A stretch of 64,000 nucleotides of DNA from Gemmatimonadaceae bacterium (GTDB taxonomy: Bacteria > Gemmatimonadota > Gemmatimonadetes > Gemmatimonadales > Gemmatimonadaceae): NCBI GenBank assembly GCA_020852815.1, contig JADZAN010000009.1:186001-250000 (forward strand). The letters are read 5' to 3'. Position numbers and translations under genes: made by a program. Below are positions 41,367 through 49,849 of the stretch, piece by piece. The notes under the pieces are model-generated. The model did not search any database. It worked only from the letters and a program-made list of their open reading frames with translations, and was not told the DNA's origin. Positions within the stretch are counted from its first letter, which is position 1. Each line of letters starts with the position of its first letter.

Positions 41367-42287
41367 ATGAGCGACGAGTTGGATGGCATGGCGACCTTTG
41401 TCGCCGTCGCCGACACGAAAGGATTCCGTGCCGCCGGCGAGCGGCTCGGCATGAGCCACTCGGCGGTGAGCCAGGCCGTGCGCCGCCTCGAGGCGCGGCT
41501 CGGCGTCGCACTCGTCAGGCGCACCACGCGCAGCGTGCACCTGACGGAGGCCGGCGAGCGGCTGTATCACTCGCTGCGGCCTGCCCTCGACGAGGTGCGC
41601 GCCGCCGCCGCTGCGGTGGGGGAGCTGGGGCACGAGCCGCGCGGCACGTTGCGCCTGCACACGTCGAGCGCCGCCCTCTCGATGATGGGCGAGACGCTGC
41701 TCCCGACCTTCCTTGCGACGCATCCGCACGTGCGCCTCGACCTCACCATCAGCGACGCTCCCGTCGACATTGTCGCTGCAGGCTTCGACGCTGGCGTGCA
41801 GCTCGGCGAGACCATCGACAAGGACATGATCGCCGTCCCCGTCACCGGCGACCTGCGCATGGCCGTCGTCGGCGCGCCGGCGTACTTCAAGCGGCGCGGC
41901 GTACCTAGGCATCCACGGGAGCTTGTCGATCACGAGTGCCTCAACTGGCACGCGTCGACCGACGCGCCCCCCTATCGTTGGGAGTTCACGGAGAAAGGGC
42001 GCGCCTTCACCGTCGCCGTTCCTGCGCGCGTCCTCTCGACGGGCTCGGCGATCAACCGCCGCCTCGCAGCCGCGGGACTCGGCGTGACGATGGCGATGGA
42101 CGCGTACATTCGCGAGGAGCTGGCGAGCGGCGCGCTGGTCGAGGTGCTCGAGGAGTTCTGCGAGCCGTTCCCGGGCTACTATCTGTACTATCCGCAGCGA
42201 CAGACAGCTTCGCGCGCGCTGCGGGCGCTCATCGAGCACCTGCAGCAGTCGCGGAAGCCCAGCCGCCGAGCGAAAGCGAAGCGCTGA
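41367..42287 (+). CDS. LysR family transcriptional regulator
   Basis: The N-terminal winged helix (MATFVAVADTKGFRAAGERLGMSHSAVSQAVRRLEARLGVALVRRTTRSVHLTEAG; described from residue 8 on) and the C-terminal substrate-binding domain (LRLHTSSAALSMMGETLLPTFL; GFDAGVQLGETIDKDMIAVPV) define a LysR protein of 306 residues. LysR regulators often sit divergently from the operon they activate, here the aldo-keto reductase cluster. ATG 41367 follows GAGGGACGC. The inducer is unknown. Confidence 0.92.
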   Translation: MSDELDGMATFVAVADTKGFRAAGERLGMSHSAVSQAVRRLEARLGVALVRRTTRSVHLTEAGERLYHSLRPALDEVRAAAAAVGELGHEPRGTLRLHTSSAALSMMGETLLPTFLATHPHVRLDLTISDAPVDIVAAGFDAGVQLGETIDKDMIAVPVTGDLRMAVVGAPAYFKRRGVPRHPRELVDHECLNWHASTDAPPYRWEFTEKGRAFTVAVPARVLSTGSAINRRLAAAGLGVTMAMDAYIREELASGALVEVLEEFCEPFPGYYLYYPQRQTASRALRALIEHLQQSRKPSRRAKAKR

Positions 42288-42320
42288 CGGTGCGCGAGAG
42301 CTTTGGGAGATTCGCGTACG

Positions 42321-42337
42321 GGCGGTTCGATTCCGTC
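42321..42337 (+). other. Partial tRNA-Phe 3' end, copy 1 (possible att remnant)
   Basis: GGCGGTTCGATTCCGTC is identical to the T-arm of tRNA-Phe (36287-36303), and the following bases GCTTGCCAT resemble its acceptor end CCTAGCCAT. No 5' half of a tRNA is present. A terminator follows, mirroring the tRNA-terminator arrangement at 36.3 kb. Confidence 0.65.
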
Positions 42338-42359
42338 GCTTGCCATCCAAGCATGCAAC

Positions 42360-42400
42360 AAGGCCGCGCCGAGGAGCTTTCCCGGCGCGGCCTTCTCTTC
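42360..42400 (+). terminator. Strong terminator after the tRNA remnant
   Basis: A 12-bp perfect stem AAGGCCGCGCCG (42360-42371) and CGGCGCGGCCTT (42383-42394) with an 11-base loop is followed by CTCTTC. It could end the LysR transcript or be the displaced terminator of an older tRNA copy. Confidence 0.75.
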
Positions 42401-42413
42401 TGGTGACCTCCCC

Positions 42414-42641
42414 TCAGTGTATCGCCAGCAGCCCCGCGACCGAGATGTCCTCGTCGAGCTCCGGCCGATGCACCCCGATCCCGCCCCCGATCAGGCGGTA
42501 GCTCCGCTGCGCTACCGGGGCCGCGTCGCGCAGCCGCGGGAACCATTCGAGCGGCGCGCTGCCCTCACGCCCATCGGCGAACACGAATCGGAGCTCGACG
42601 TCGCTCCACACCGCGAACGCCAACGTACGCCGAGGTGGCAC
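42414..42641 (-). CDS. DUF2442 domain protein
   Basis: The 75-residue product matches the DUF2442 pattern: VELRFVFADGREGSAPLEWFPRL, then YRLIGGGIGVHRPELDEDISV and GLL near the end. DUF2442 proteins are small and often lie beside toxin-antitoxin or DUF4160-type genes, with unproven function; no partner is seen here. The start is GTG 42641, whose codon lies at the edge of the second tRNA-like remnant, so the gene may have been trimmed at its 5' end. Confidence 0.7.
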   Translation of the reverse strand: MPPRRTLAFAVWSDVELRFVFADGREGSAPLEWFPRLRDAAPVAQRSYRLIGGGIGVHRPELDEDISVAGLLAIH

Positions 42642-42661
42642 GGCTCGATTCCGTCCCTAGC
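42642..42661 (+). other. Partial tRNA-Phe 3' end, copy 2 (possible att remnant)
   Basis: These 20 bases match the last part of tRNA-Phe (36290-36309) at 19 of 20 positions (GGCTCGATT versus GGTTCGATT), through the acceptor strand CCTAGC. No other tRNA part is present. Such 3'-end copies are typical scars of integrative elements. Confidence 0.7.
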
Positions 42662-42781
42662 TACTAGCAGGACAACGGTTTGTACACGATGTGGAAAGCG
42701 CGACTCGGCGGGAGCTGGGCGCGCTTTAGTTCGTACGGGGAGAGGTTGAGGAGCCGCGGGGTGCGCCCTGGGCAGACGTCC

Positions 42782-42824
42782 TTGCGCCGTTCGCGTCGCT
42801 GTGTATTATACCATTCGGTTAATT
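42782..42824 (+). promoter_or_regulatory. Promoter and probable ArsR operator
   Basis: TTGCGC (42782-42787), a 16-base spacer and TATTAT (42804-42809) form a promoter. An imperfect palindrome TATACCATTCGGTTAAT overlaps the -10 and start region, the usual place for an ArsR-type repressor to act. The binding is inferred. Confidence 0.5.
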
Positions 42825-42840
42825 CACCTGACGGTAAAGA

Positions 42841-43221
42841 ATGGTCGACACGCTGTCCCTCACCTTCTCGGCGCTGGCCGATCCGACCCGGCGGGCGATC
42901 CTCGCCCGATTGCGGGAGGGGGACGCCAGCGTCGGGCAGCTCGCCGAGCCGTTCCTGGGGCGCATGACGCTCCCGGCCGTGACCAAGCACCTCAAGGTGC
43001 TGGAGCGGGCGGGGCTCGTCACCAAGGGGCGGGAGGCGCAGTGGCGCCCCTGCACGCTCAACTCGGCGCCGCTCCGCGACGTGGACACGTGGATGCATGA
43101 GTATCGCGCGCACATGGAAGCGAGCCTCGACCGACTGGGTGACTACCTCAAGACGCTCACGACGCCCACCCCGCCCACCCCGCCCACCCCTCCGGACCCC
43201 TCCCATGAGCCAGACCGCTAG
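42841..43221 (+). CDS. ArsR family transcriptional regulator
   Basis: A 126-residue winged-helix protein: LTFSALADPTRRAILARLREG, SVGQLAEPFLGRMTLPAVTKHLKVLERAGLV, and GREAQWRPCTLN, all typical of the ArsR branch paired with SRPBCC proteins. No metal-binding Cys cluster is visible. The C-terminus has a Pro/Thr tail (TPPTPPTPP) from a 9-bp tandem repeat. Its end overlaps the next gene by 17 bases, so the two are translated from one mRNA and the operon is probably autoregulated. Confidence 0.9.
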   Translation: MVDTLSLTFSALADPTRRAILARLREGDASVGQLAEPFLGRMTLPAVTKHLKVLERAGLVTKGREAQWRPCTLNSAPLRDVDTWMHEYRAHMEASLDRLGDYLKTLTTPTPPTPPTPPDPSHEPDR

Positions 43222-44179
43222 CCCCTACGAAGCCGCGAACGAGATTCGCATCACGCGCGTGTACGACGCCCCCGTCTCGCTGGTGTGGGACGCGTGGACC
43301 AAGGACGAGCATGTCGGGCAATGGTGGGGGCCGCGAGGCTTCTCCCTAACGACCCACAGCAAGGACCTGCGCCCGGGCGGCACGTGGGTCTACACCATGC
43401 ACGGCCCCGATGGCAAGGACTGGCCGAACTTCACGCGCTATCACGAAGTGGAGCCGCGCGCGAAGCTGGTGTATGACCATGGTGCGTCGTCGGCGGATGC
43501 GAAGCCGATGTTTCGCGTGACGGCCACCTTCAAGGACATTGGCGGCAAGACGGAGTTGGACATGCGCATGACGCTGGCGACGGCCGAAGAGGCGGCGCAG
43601 GCGCGCGCCTTCGTGAAGTCCGCCGGTGGCAACGGGACGTGGGATCGTCTCGCCGAGTTCCTCGAGAAGCAGGTGTCGCACACCGACGTGTTCGTGATCA
43701 ATCGCAGCTTCGACGCGCCGATCGACCGCATGTTCGACCTGTGGACCAAGCCTGAGCACTTCGCCAGGTGGCTGCCGCCGACCGGCATGACGATGACATT
43801 CCACCGCATCGACATCCGCAGCGGCGGCGAGGGCTTCTACTCGATGCGCAGTGGCGACTTCACGCTGTACGGCAAGATCGCGTACCAGCGCATCGAGCGG
43901 CCGCACCTGCTCGCGTACACGCAATGCTTCACGGATGCAGAGGAGCGGTTGTCGCGTCACCCGATGGCGCCGCTGTGGCCGGCCTACATGCACACAACGG
44001 TGCAGCTGACGGCGGAGGGACCGTCACGGACCCGCGTGACGATTCGGTGGCAGCCGGATCAGTCGGCGACGCCGGAGGAGATTGCGGCGTTCGTCGCGGA
44101 GCGCGGGGGGATGACCGTGGGGTGGACGGGGTCGTTCGACAAGCTCGAGGCGCTTGTTGCGGGGGGTGAGGGTGGGTGA
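43205..44179 (+). CDS. Tandem SRPBCC (AHSA1-type) domain protein
   Basis: Two START-like SRPBCC domains lie in one 324-residue chain: the first from EIRITRVYDAPVSLVWDAWT to FLEKQV (about 12-160), the second from FVINRSFDAPIDRMFDLWTKPEHFARWLPP to the end. AHSA1-like domains hold hydrophobic ligands or bind Hsp90 in eukaryotes; bacterial members paired with ArsR regulators are common and their substrates mostly unknown. Usually the domains are separate genes, so this is a fusion or internal duplication. ATG 43205 lies inside the end of the arsR-like gene. Confidence 0.88.
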   Translation: MSQTASPYEAANEIRITRVYDAPVSLVWDAWTKDEHVGQWWGPRGFSLTTHSKDLRPGGTWVYTMHGPDGKDWPNFTRYHEVEPRAKLVYDHGASSADAKPMFRVTATFKDIGGKTELDMRMTLATAEEAAQARAFVKSAGGNGTWDRLAEFLEKQVSHTDVFVINRSFDAPIDRMFDLWTKPEHFARWLPPTGMTMTFHRIDIRSGGEGFYSMRSGDFTLYGKIAYQRIERPHLLAYTQCFTDAEERLSRHPMAPLWPAYMHTTVQLTAEGPSRTRVTIRWQPDQSATPEEIAAFVAERGGMTVGWTGSFDKLEALVAGGEGG

Positions 44180-44223
44180 GGGGGTGCAGGGGGGCGTAGT
44201 TGTCAATGAAGTCACTACGAAAA

Positions 44224-44280
44224 GGACAACTTGCGCCTAATTTGTCCTTGTTACAATGACATTATAGGTCGATATTGTCC
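44224..44280 (+). promoter_or_regulatory. AT-rich promoter region with three GGACAA/TTGTCC sites
   Basis: Upstream of the DUF4143 gene the G+C content drops sharply. GGACAA at 44224-44229 faces TTGTCC at 44242-44247, making an inverted repeat, and a third TTGTCC ends at 44280, two bases before the ATG. TACAAT (44252-44257) could be a -10. A repressor binding these sites is possible. Confidence 0.4.
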
Positions 44281-44282
44281 TT

Positions 44283-45602
44283 ATGGAACGGGCAATATCA
44301 TCAGATCTCCTCCGCGCGAAGCTCGTCGAGTCGCTCACGGAGTCTCCGCGTCCTCTAACGCGGCGCGACGTTCGACTCCCCGGGATTCCCGGAAAGCCTT
44401 TGGCGATCATCGGGGTGAGACGCGGAGGAAAGACCTCGTTCCTGCACCAACTCCGGGCCGACCGCATAGCGGGCGGGCGCCCTCGGGAGTCGCAACTCCT
44501 GCTGGGACTCGAGGACGAACGCCTGATCGGAATGAATGCGCTCGACCTGGGGTGGGCGATAGAAGAGCACGCGCGACAATTCCCGAGTCTTCGCGAGAGC
44601 GGTCCTCTCTCGCTGTACCTCGATGAGATACAGACGATCAGCGGCTGGGAATCTCTCCTCCATCGCCTCGTGGAGACGAAGAACGTCGAGGTGATCGTCT
44701 CCGGATCGTCTGCGAAGCTGCTGAGCCAGGAGATCGCCACGGCGGCTCGGGGACGGCTACTCGACGTGCTGATGCATCCCTTCTCCTTCCGCGAAGCGCT
44801 GCGACACGCGCAGGCGGAGCCAACGGCGGCGTGGCACGCGCTCGACTCGACGGAACGGGTCTTCCTGGAAGCGCGACTTCGCGCCTACCTCGCGACCGGT
44901 GGCTTTCCTGAAGCGCAGGGAACAGACGTTCGGGACCGCGCGCGGCTGCTGACGGGATACGTCGACACGATGGTGCTCCGCGATGTCATTGAGCGCCATC
45001 GCGTCACGAATCCGATCGCACTGCGGGCACTCCAGAGGCACCTGCTCGCCGCACCGGGGGGGAGCTTCACGGTGCACAAGTTCTACAACTTCCTGAAGTC
45101 GCAAGGAGTACCGATCGCAAAAGACACGCTCCATGCGTATCTCGACAACCTACGGGATGCATTCCTCGTGCGCGTGATCGACATGCACAGCGCGTCGGAG
45201 AAGCAGCGGATGGTGAATCCGCGGAAGGCATACCCAATCGACCCAGGGCTCATTCCGCTGTATGAACATCCTGGGCGTGCGAACCGAGGGCGCGCGCTCG
45301 AGACGGCGGTGCTGTTGGAGCTGGAACGACGCGAGTATGCCGTGACCTGGCTCAGGGTCGACGACGATCGCGAGGTGGACTTCTTCGCCAGACGCCCAGG
45401 TGAGCCGCCGCTCCTCGTGCAAGTGTGCATGGACACCGCGGACGACGGCACATGGGAGCGAGAGGTGCGGGCGCTCGAAATGGCGTCGGCGATGTACCCG
45501 GACGCCGAGGCACTCCTCGTCACGCAAGACCAGTCGCCGCCGACGCGGAGCCTACCGGGAGCGCTGCGGTGGTATTCCGCGACGCAGTGGCTGCTGGACT
45601 AG
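44283..45602 (+). CDS. AAA+ ATPase with C-terminal DUF4143
   Basis: The N-terminal ATPase has Walker A GVRRGGKTS and Walker B LYLDEIQ, then VSGSSAKLLSQEIATAARGR, as in the archaeal/bacterial DUF4143 ATPase family. The C-terminal part has the nuclease-like DUF4143 fold (LETAVLLELERREYAVTWLR, REVDFFARRPGEPPLLVQV). Members are frequent in mobile or defence-associated regions, and their role is unproven. The 439-residue length is normal. Somewhat lower G+C than neighbours and the separate AT-rich promoter suggest horizontal acquisition. Confidence 0.85.
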   Translation: MERAISSDLLRAKLVESLTESPRPLTRRDVRLPGIPGKPLAIIGVRRGGKTSFLHQLRADRIAGGRPRESQLLLGLEDERLIGMNALDLGWAIEEHARQFPSLRESGPLSLYLDEIQTISGWESLLHRLVETKNVEVIVSGSSAKLLSQEIATAARGRLLDVLMHPFSFREALRHAQAEPTAAWHALDSTERVFLEARLRAYLATGGFPEAQGTDVRDRARLLTGYVDTMVLRDVIERHRVTNPIALRALQRHLLAAPGGSFTVHKFYNFLKSQGVPIAKDTLHAYLDNLRDAFLVRVIDMHSASEKQRMVNPRKAYPIDPGLIPLYEHPGRANRGRALETAVLLELERREYAVTWLRVDDDREVDFFARRPGEPPLLVQVCMDTADDGTWEREVRALEMASAMYPDAEALLVTQDQSPPTRSLPGALRWYSATQWLLD

Positions 45603-45703
45603 CGCGTAGCCGCGACGACGACGAGCACCACGGCCCCGAGGCCTGCGTACGTAACGGCTGACGAGCGACTCAACAGACCCGCCGCTTTGCGGATCAGTGA
45701 GCA

Positions 45704-45750
45704 TTGGGGTCAGAGTCACCGAGAATTTGGTTCGGTGACTCTGACCCCAA
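45704..45750. repeat. REPIN copy A
   Basis: A perfect 19-bp inverted repeat, TTGGGGTCAGAGTCACCGA and its complement, encloses the 9-base centre GAATTTGGT. The centre is the reverse complement of that in the other copies, so this copy is in the opposite orientation. It lies at the junction with a broken aldo-keto reductase fragment. Confidence 0.95.
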
Positions 45751-45830
45751 TCGGTCCGATGGTCACTTCGAGCGTGCCGAGTCGCCGCCTACCCAGCGGG
45801 TTCCGGTCGAGGAGCGGCAGCCACGATCCC
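45751..45830 (-). pseudogene. Remnant of a Tat-type aldo-keto reductase gene
   Basis: Read on the minus strand the bases next to REPIN A translate to LGRRRLGTLEVTIGPIGV, which matches the start of the mature exported AKR at 38669-39832 (MGRRRLGTLEVSSVGIGV). The similarity ends exactly where the repeat begins. The rest of the gene is missing. Beyond this remnant, the 494 bases between the DUF4143 and plug-domain genes hold only REPIN A. Confidence 0.55.
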
Positions 45831-46096
45831 TTCGTGGTGGGGCTCGGCGAGTGATGCCTAAGAGGTGAAAAGCGTCCTTGTCGTGTCCTTAAGGGGGCGA
45901 CAGTGCCGCACTTGCGCGGATTGTGGGAGGGAGTGCCGGCAGCTGCATCCGGCGCCACTCGTGCGCGATGCCGCCCTCGTTGTCCGAGGCCCGCAGGAGG
46001 ACATGCAGGATGTCTGGGGGTGGTGGCCCGCTCTTCATGACCGCACATCGCCTCAAGCCCCCGTCCGATGTAGCTTCTCAAGAGAACCCAACTGCC

Positions 46097-46573
46097 ATGA
46101 ATTGCCCAACCGGATACTCACGCCTGTTCGCGTTGACTGCGATGGCCCTGCTTGCGGCGTGCGCCAGCGGTGGCGCAAAAGGGCCAGCGGGTGCAAAGGG
46201 GGCGAGAGGCGCTGCGCCGTCACCCGAGTCCAGCACGACGGTGACGTCAGCGGACATCGACCGGAACCCGAGTACGCCGATCGAGGAAGTACTGCGCGGT
46301 CGCATCGCCGGCGTCACCGTCACACGAGCTGAGGACGGCGGCCTCATGGTGCGCGTGCGCGGCGCGACTTCCTTCAATAGCAGCGACGCTCCGCTATACG
46401 TCGTCGACGGCGTGCCGCTGCAACCATCCCCTAGCGGGAGTTTGCAGGGAATCAATCCGTACGACATCGAGTCGATCAAGGTGCTCAAGGACGCGGCGAG
46501 CCTAACGCTTTACGGCTCTCGCGGCGCGAATGGCGTCGTGGTCATCAAGACGAAGAGGCCGGGCCGGCGGTAA
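46097..46573 (+). CDS. Lipoprotein consisting of a TonB-dependent-receptor plug domain
   Basis: A signal ending LLAACAS predicts a lipoprotein. After a Gly/Ala/Lys linker comes a SusC-type plug domain: [76 protein letters not shown]. There is no barrel, so at 158 residues it is a stand-alone plug. Such proteins occur in Bacteroidota and Gemmatimonadota as accessory or orphan plugs. A longer upstream frame from 45923 lacks a signal and is rejected. Confidence 0.85.
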   Translation: MNCPTGYSRLFALTAMALLAACASGGAKGPAGAKGARGAAPSPESSTTVTSADIDRNPSTPIEEVLRGRIAGVTVTRAEDGGLMVRVRGATSFNSSDAPLYVVDGVPLQPSPSGSLQGINPYDIESIKVLKDAASLTLYGSRGANGVVVIKTKRPGRR

Positions 46574-46711
46574 GTCGCGCGCGAGTTCTTCGGCTGGGGT
46601 ATCGCTGGGGTATCGCCGGGGTATCGCCGGGTTACAGCTGGCGTCAGGGCACGGCCGTGACCCAGCTCCATCACAGCTTCGAGCTCCCGGACGCCGAGGC
46701 GTCGTTCTTCA

Positions 46712-47656
46712 TCAAGATCCGATCACTGGCGCCTCGGAGCTCCCCAAGTCCCCCACCATCGGATCCACCCCCTGCGGCGCCGGCCCCACCCCCACCCCCA
46801 CCCCCTGCGCCGCGGTGATCGTCGTCCCCACCGATGTCAGCACGATCGCCCCGAGCCCGGCCCACTGGCGCGCCGTCAGCTGCTCGCCGAGGAGTATCAG
46901 CCCCACGACCGCACTGATCGCCGGCTCCACACTCATCAACGTCCCGAACGTCTTGGCCGGGACGCGCGGGAGGGCATACATCTCCAGCGTGTAGGGAAGG
47001 GCGCTCGACAGGATGGCGATGGCGAGCGCGGTGGGGAGCAGGTGCAACGAGAAGAGCGCCATCCCTGCATCGGCCACGCCGACGGGGAAGACGAGCACGG
47101 CGGCGATGGCCATCCCAATGGCGGTGGTCTCCAGTCCGTGCTCGGTGCCGGCCTTGCGGCCGAAGACGATATAGAGCGCCCAGCACACACCGCCGGCGAT
47201 GGCGTAGCTCACGCCGACGGGATCGATCTCGGCGCCGGCGCCGATGGGGAGGAGCGCCACGAGCCCGCCGGCGGCGAGCGCGACCCACACGAAGTCGATG
47301 GCGCGGTGGGAGGCGAGGATGGCCACGGCGAGCGGGCCGGTGAACTCGATGGCGGTGGAGACGCCGAGTGGGATGGTGCGGAGCGAGGCGTAGAAGAAGC
47401 CGTTCATTCCGGCGACGGCGGCGCCGTAGACGAGGAGCGAGCGCCACGCTCTCGCGTTGCGCCGCGTTCGCCACGGGCGAAGCACGGTCACCAGCATCAT
47501 GGCGGCGAGCGAGACGCGGAGGGCGACGGTGCCGAGGGCGCCGACGGTGGCGAACATCCCCTTGGCGACGGCGGCACCGACCTGGACGGAGACCATCGCC
47601 ACGGCGATGAGGGCGATGGGGAGGAGAAGGGAGCGCGGGGGCGGGGAGGGGGGCAA
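46712..47656 (-). CDS. EamA/RhtA-like inner-membrane exporter
   Basis: About ten membrane helices in two EamA repeats (first from LPIALIAVAMVSVQVGAAVAK, second from GVSYAIAGGVCWALYIVFGRKAG). The second repeat closely resembles RhtA, the threonine/homoserine exporter, and the segment ALPYTLEMYALPRVPAKTFGTLMSVEPAISAVVGLILLGE (given in parts, about 230-275) is typical of that branch. Export of amino acids or related metabolites is likely. The last 30 residues are Gly/Val/Pro-rich. The gene converges with the plug lipoprotein gene. Confidence 0.87.
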   Translation of the reverse strand: MPPSPPPRSLLLPIALIAVAMVSVQVGAAVAKGMFATVGALGTVALRVSLAAMMLVTVLRPWRTRRNARAWRSLLVYGAAVAGMNGFFYASLRTIPLGVSTAIEFTGPLAVAILASHRAIDFVWVALAAGGLVALLPIGAGAEIDPVGVSYAIAGGVCWALYIVFGRKAGTEHGLETTAIGMAIAAVLVFPVGVADAGMALFSLHLLPTALAIAILSSALPYTLEMYALPRVPAKTFGTLMSVEPAISAVVGLILLGEQLTARQWAGLGAIVLTSVGTTITAAQGVGVGVGPAPQGVDPMVGDLGSSEAPVIGS

Positions 47657-47689
47657 GGGATGAACTGTTGATTTGAGGTCAGACTAAAA

Positions 47690-47793
47690 TTGGGGTCAGA
47701 GTCACCGAACCAAATTCTCGGTGACTCTGACCCCAAATTGGCTGACCCCAAACTGGCTGACCCCAAGTTGGCTGGACCCAAACTGGCTGACCC
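47690..47793. repeat. REPIN copy B with a tandem half-site tail
   Basis: 47690-47736 is a perfect 19-9-19 inverted repeat with centre ACCAAATTC. From 47737 to 47793 follow four units of about 15 bases resembling TTGGCTGACCCCAAA, each containing the GGGGTCAG core of the arm in one orientation. The stop codon and last codons of the neighbouring amidohydrolase gene lie inside the element. Confidence 0.95.
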
Positions 47794-49849
47794 CCGCCCC
47801 CTCATAGAGCGCCCGGCTGCGATACACCCGCCCCGCCCGCACAACGAGCTCCGTCTTCCGCAGGTCGGTGATGCGCACGGCGGGCTTCCCCGCCACGATC
47901 GCGAGGTCGGCGACCTTCCCCACCGCGACGCTCCCGTAGTCGCGCTCCTGCCGCATCACGCGCGCCGCCGTGATGGTCGCGATCTGCAGCACGTTAGGCG
48001 CGGGGATCCCGGCGCGCTCGTAGATCTCCAGCTCCCCGTGGAACGAGAGGCCGGCGACGTTGTCGGTGCCGGCGACGAGCGTCACGCCGGCGTCGAAGAG
48101 GCGCTTGATCATCCGCCGATAGTTCGTCGACGCGGCCTGCGCGCGCGCCAGCGACTCCGATGCGCCACCACCGCCGGCGCGGAGGGAGCGCTGGTCGATG
48201 GGGGGGAGCCAGTCGATGCTGGGGCCAAAGACGGGATCGGTGCCATCGGGCAACAGGCGCGAACGATCCTGCCAGATGTTGAACGTCCCATCGAACACGG
48301 TGCCGCGCTCGCGCAGGAAGCCGATGAGCGCGGTGACCTCCGGCGCGTCGACGTTGAAGGTGGGCGCGACGGTGGCCGCCACCTCCGAATAGGCGCGCAT
48401 GCGCGGGTAGTAGAGCGAATCCTGGAAGAAGGTGGAGAAGAGATAGGCGCCATGTTGCACCTCGTCGTAGCCGGTGCGGACGGCGGCCTGGATGGTCATC
48501 CCGCGCGGGATGTGCCCGCTGAGCCGCATGCCGCGCGCGTGTGCCTCGGCGGCGATGACGGGGACCAGGTCGGGGTGCACGAGGTTGTAGAGCTTGATCT
48601 GCCGGTACCCTAACGAATCATAGCGGGCCACGATGGCGCGCGCCTCATCCTCGGTGCGGACGAGGATCTCCGTGGGGCCGGCCCACTTGCCCGGCCCCTC
48701 GATGAAGCCGGCGAGGAGCATGCGCGGAGCGACGAGCGTCCCGCGGTCGGCGCGGTCGCGGCGCGAGGTGGCGACATCGAGGTCGGACGCCATGTCGCGG
48801 ATGGTGGTGATCCCAGCCGCGAGCTGCAACATCCCGTCGACGCTCCCCTGCGAGGCGTGGGTGTGCATGTCCCACATCCCGGGAATGATGGTCTTGCCCG
48901 TGGCGTCGATGACGGTGGCGCCAGCGGGGACCTGGATGGAATCGGCGGGTCCGAGGGCGGTGATGCGGTCGCCGGTGATGACGACGCTCATGCGCGCTCG
49001 CACGCGCCCGGTCTCGCTGTCGAACAGGTCGCCGTTGCGGATGACGGTCGCTGCCGCTGGTTTGGGAGCGAAGCGCGCTGCGACGGCGGCGTCGCGCTGC
49101 TCCAGCCACGCGAGCTCGAGGCGGCGCAGCTCGGGGAGCGCCGACTCGGCGCCGCGGCGGACGGCGATGAACCAGCCGGCGCCGGTGGCGACGAGTGCCC
49201 CGCGTGCATCGATCCAGACGAGGAGGGGTCCAAGGTCGATGCCGTGGATGGCCGCCAGCTGCACTTGTTCCTGGCGTGCGCCCACGGGGACGGTGGCCTC
49301 GGCGACGATCTCGACGCGCGCCGTGGCAGCGGGGACGACGCGCCCCTGGCGTTGCGGCTGGCGAAGGAGCCAGGCGGCGAGTGCGGCATCGTCGTAGGGG
49401 GTGATCACCGACGGGCGATACCAGGCGCCGGGAGGCGCTGGCGTCACCGTCGTGTCGCCCTCGCTCCAACTGCGCACGACGCCGTCGCCTAACGCGAAGA
49501 ACGACGCGGCGAGGGGGATCGGCTTTCCCGCGATGTCGACCGAGGCGGCCTGGGCGCCGCCGCTGCGCAGCTCACCCCACACCGGACGCCCATCGCGGAG
49601 GCGGTACGTCGCCTCGATGCGGGGGCCGCGCTGGCGGTCGATGTGGAGGTAGCGGACGGCGACCGATTCGTCGGCGCTCGGCGATGTGCCGTATGCGCTG
49701 GGGGCGCCGGGGACGCCACTCGTGCGCACGATCTGCATCTCGCCGGCGCGGCGTCCGTGGTTCCAGACGATGAAGTCGAGCGAGTCGCGCGCTTGCGGTG
49801 GCAGGGCGGCGAGGAAGAGGGCGAGGGGGACGAGTGAGGCGAAGGGCAT
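47702..49849 (-). CDS. Exported amidohydrolase family protein with REPIN-encoded C-terminus
   Basis: A short hydrophobic signal (LVPLALFLAALPP) starts this 715-residue protein. The N-terminal 260 residues form a beta-rich domain of unknown role. The amidohydrolase barrel begins near VIRNGDLFDSETGRVR, has the metal motif WDMHTHA, further His in LSGHIPRG, and Asp in LVAGTDNVAGLS; the DYGSVAVGKVADLAIV segment is typical of the C-terminal part. The natural end is near VRAGRVYRSRALYEG. The last 30 or so residues (VSQFG repeats then VRVTENLVR) are translated from the REPIN and its tail. Hydrolysis of a cyclic amide or dipeptide is likely. Confidence 0.85.
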   Translation of the reverse strand: MPFASLVPLALFLAALPPQARDSLDFIVWNHGRRAGEMQIVRTSGVPGAPSAYGTSPSADESVAVRYLHIDRQRGPRIEATYRLRDGRPVWGELRSGGAQAASVDIAGKPIPLAASFFALGDGVVRSWSEGDTTVTPAPPGAWYRPSVITPYDDAALAAWLLRQPQRQGRVVPAATARVEIVAEATVPVGARQEQVQLAAIHGIDLGPLLVWIDARGALVATGAGWFIAVRRGAESALPELRRLELAWLEQRDAAVAARFAPKPAAATVIRNGDLFDSETGRVRARMSVVITGDRITALGPADSIQVPAGATVIDATGKTIIPGMWDMHTHASQGSVDGMLQLAAGITTIRDMASDLDVATSRRDRADRGTLVAPRMLLAGFIEGPGKWAGPTEILVRTEDEARAIVARYDSLGYRQIKLYNLVHPDLVPVIAAEAHARGMRLSGHIPRGMTIQAAVRTGYDEVQHGAYLFSTFFQDSLYYPRMRAYSEVAATVAPTFNVDAPEVTALIGFLRERGTVFDGTFNIWQDRSRLLPDGTDPVFGPSIDWLPPIDQRSLRAGGGGASESLARAQAASTNYRRMIKRLFDAGVTLVAGTDNVAGLSFHGELEIYERAGIPAPNVLQIATITAARVMRQERDYGSVAVGKVADLAIVAGKPAVRITDLRKTELVVRAGRVYRSRALYEGAGVSQFGSSQLGVSQFGVSQFGVRVTENLVR

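Noticed and set aside
42321-42350. A second tRNA gene
   Set aside because: Only the T-arm and an acceptor-like 3' tail are present; no matching 5' half, D-arm or anticodon arm lies upstream.
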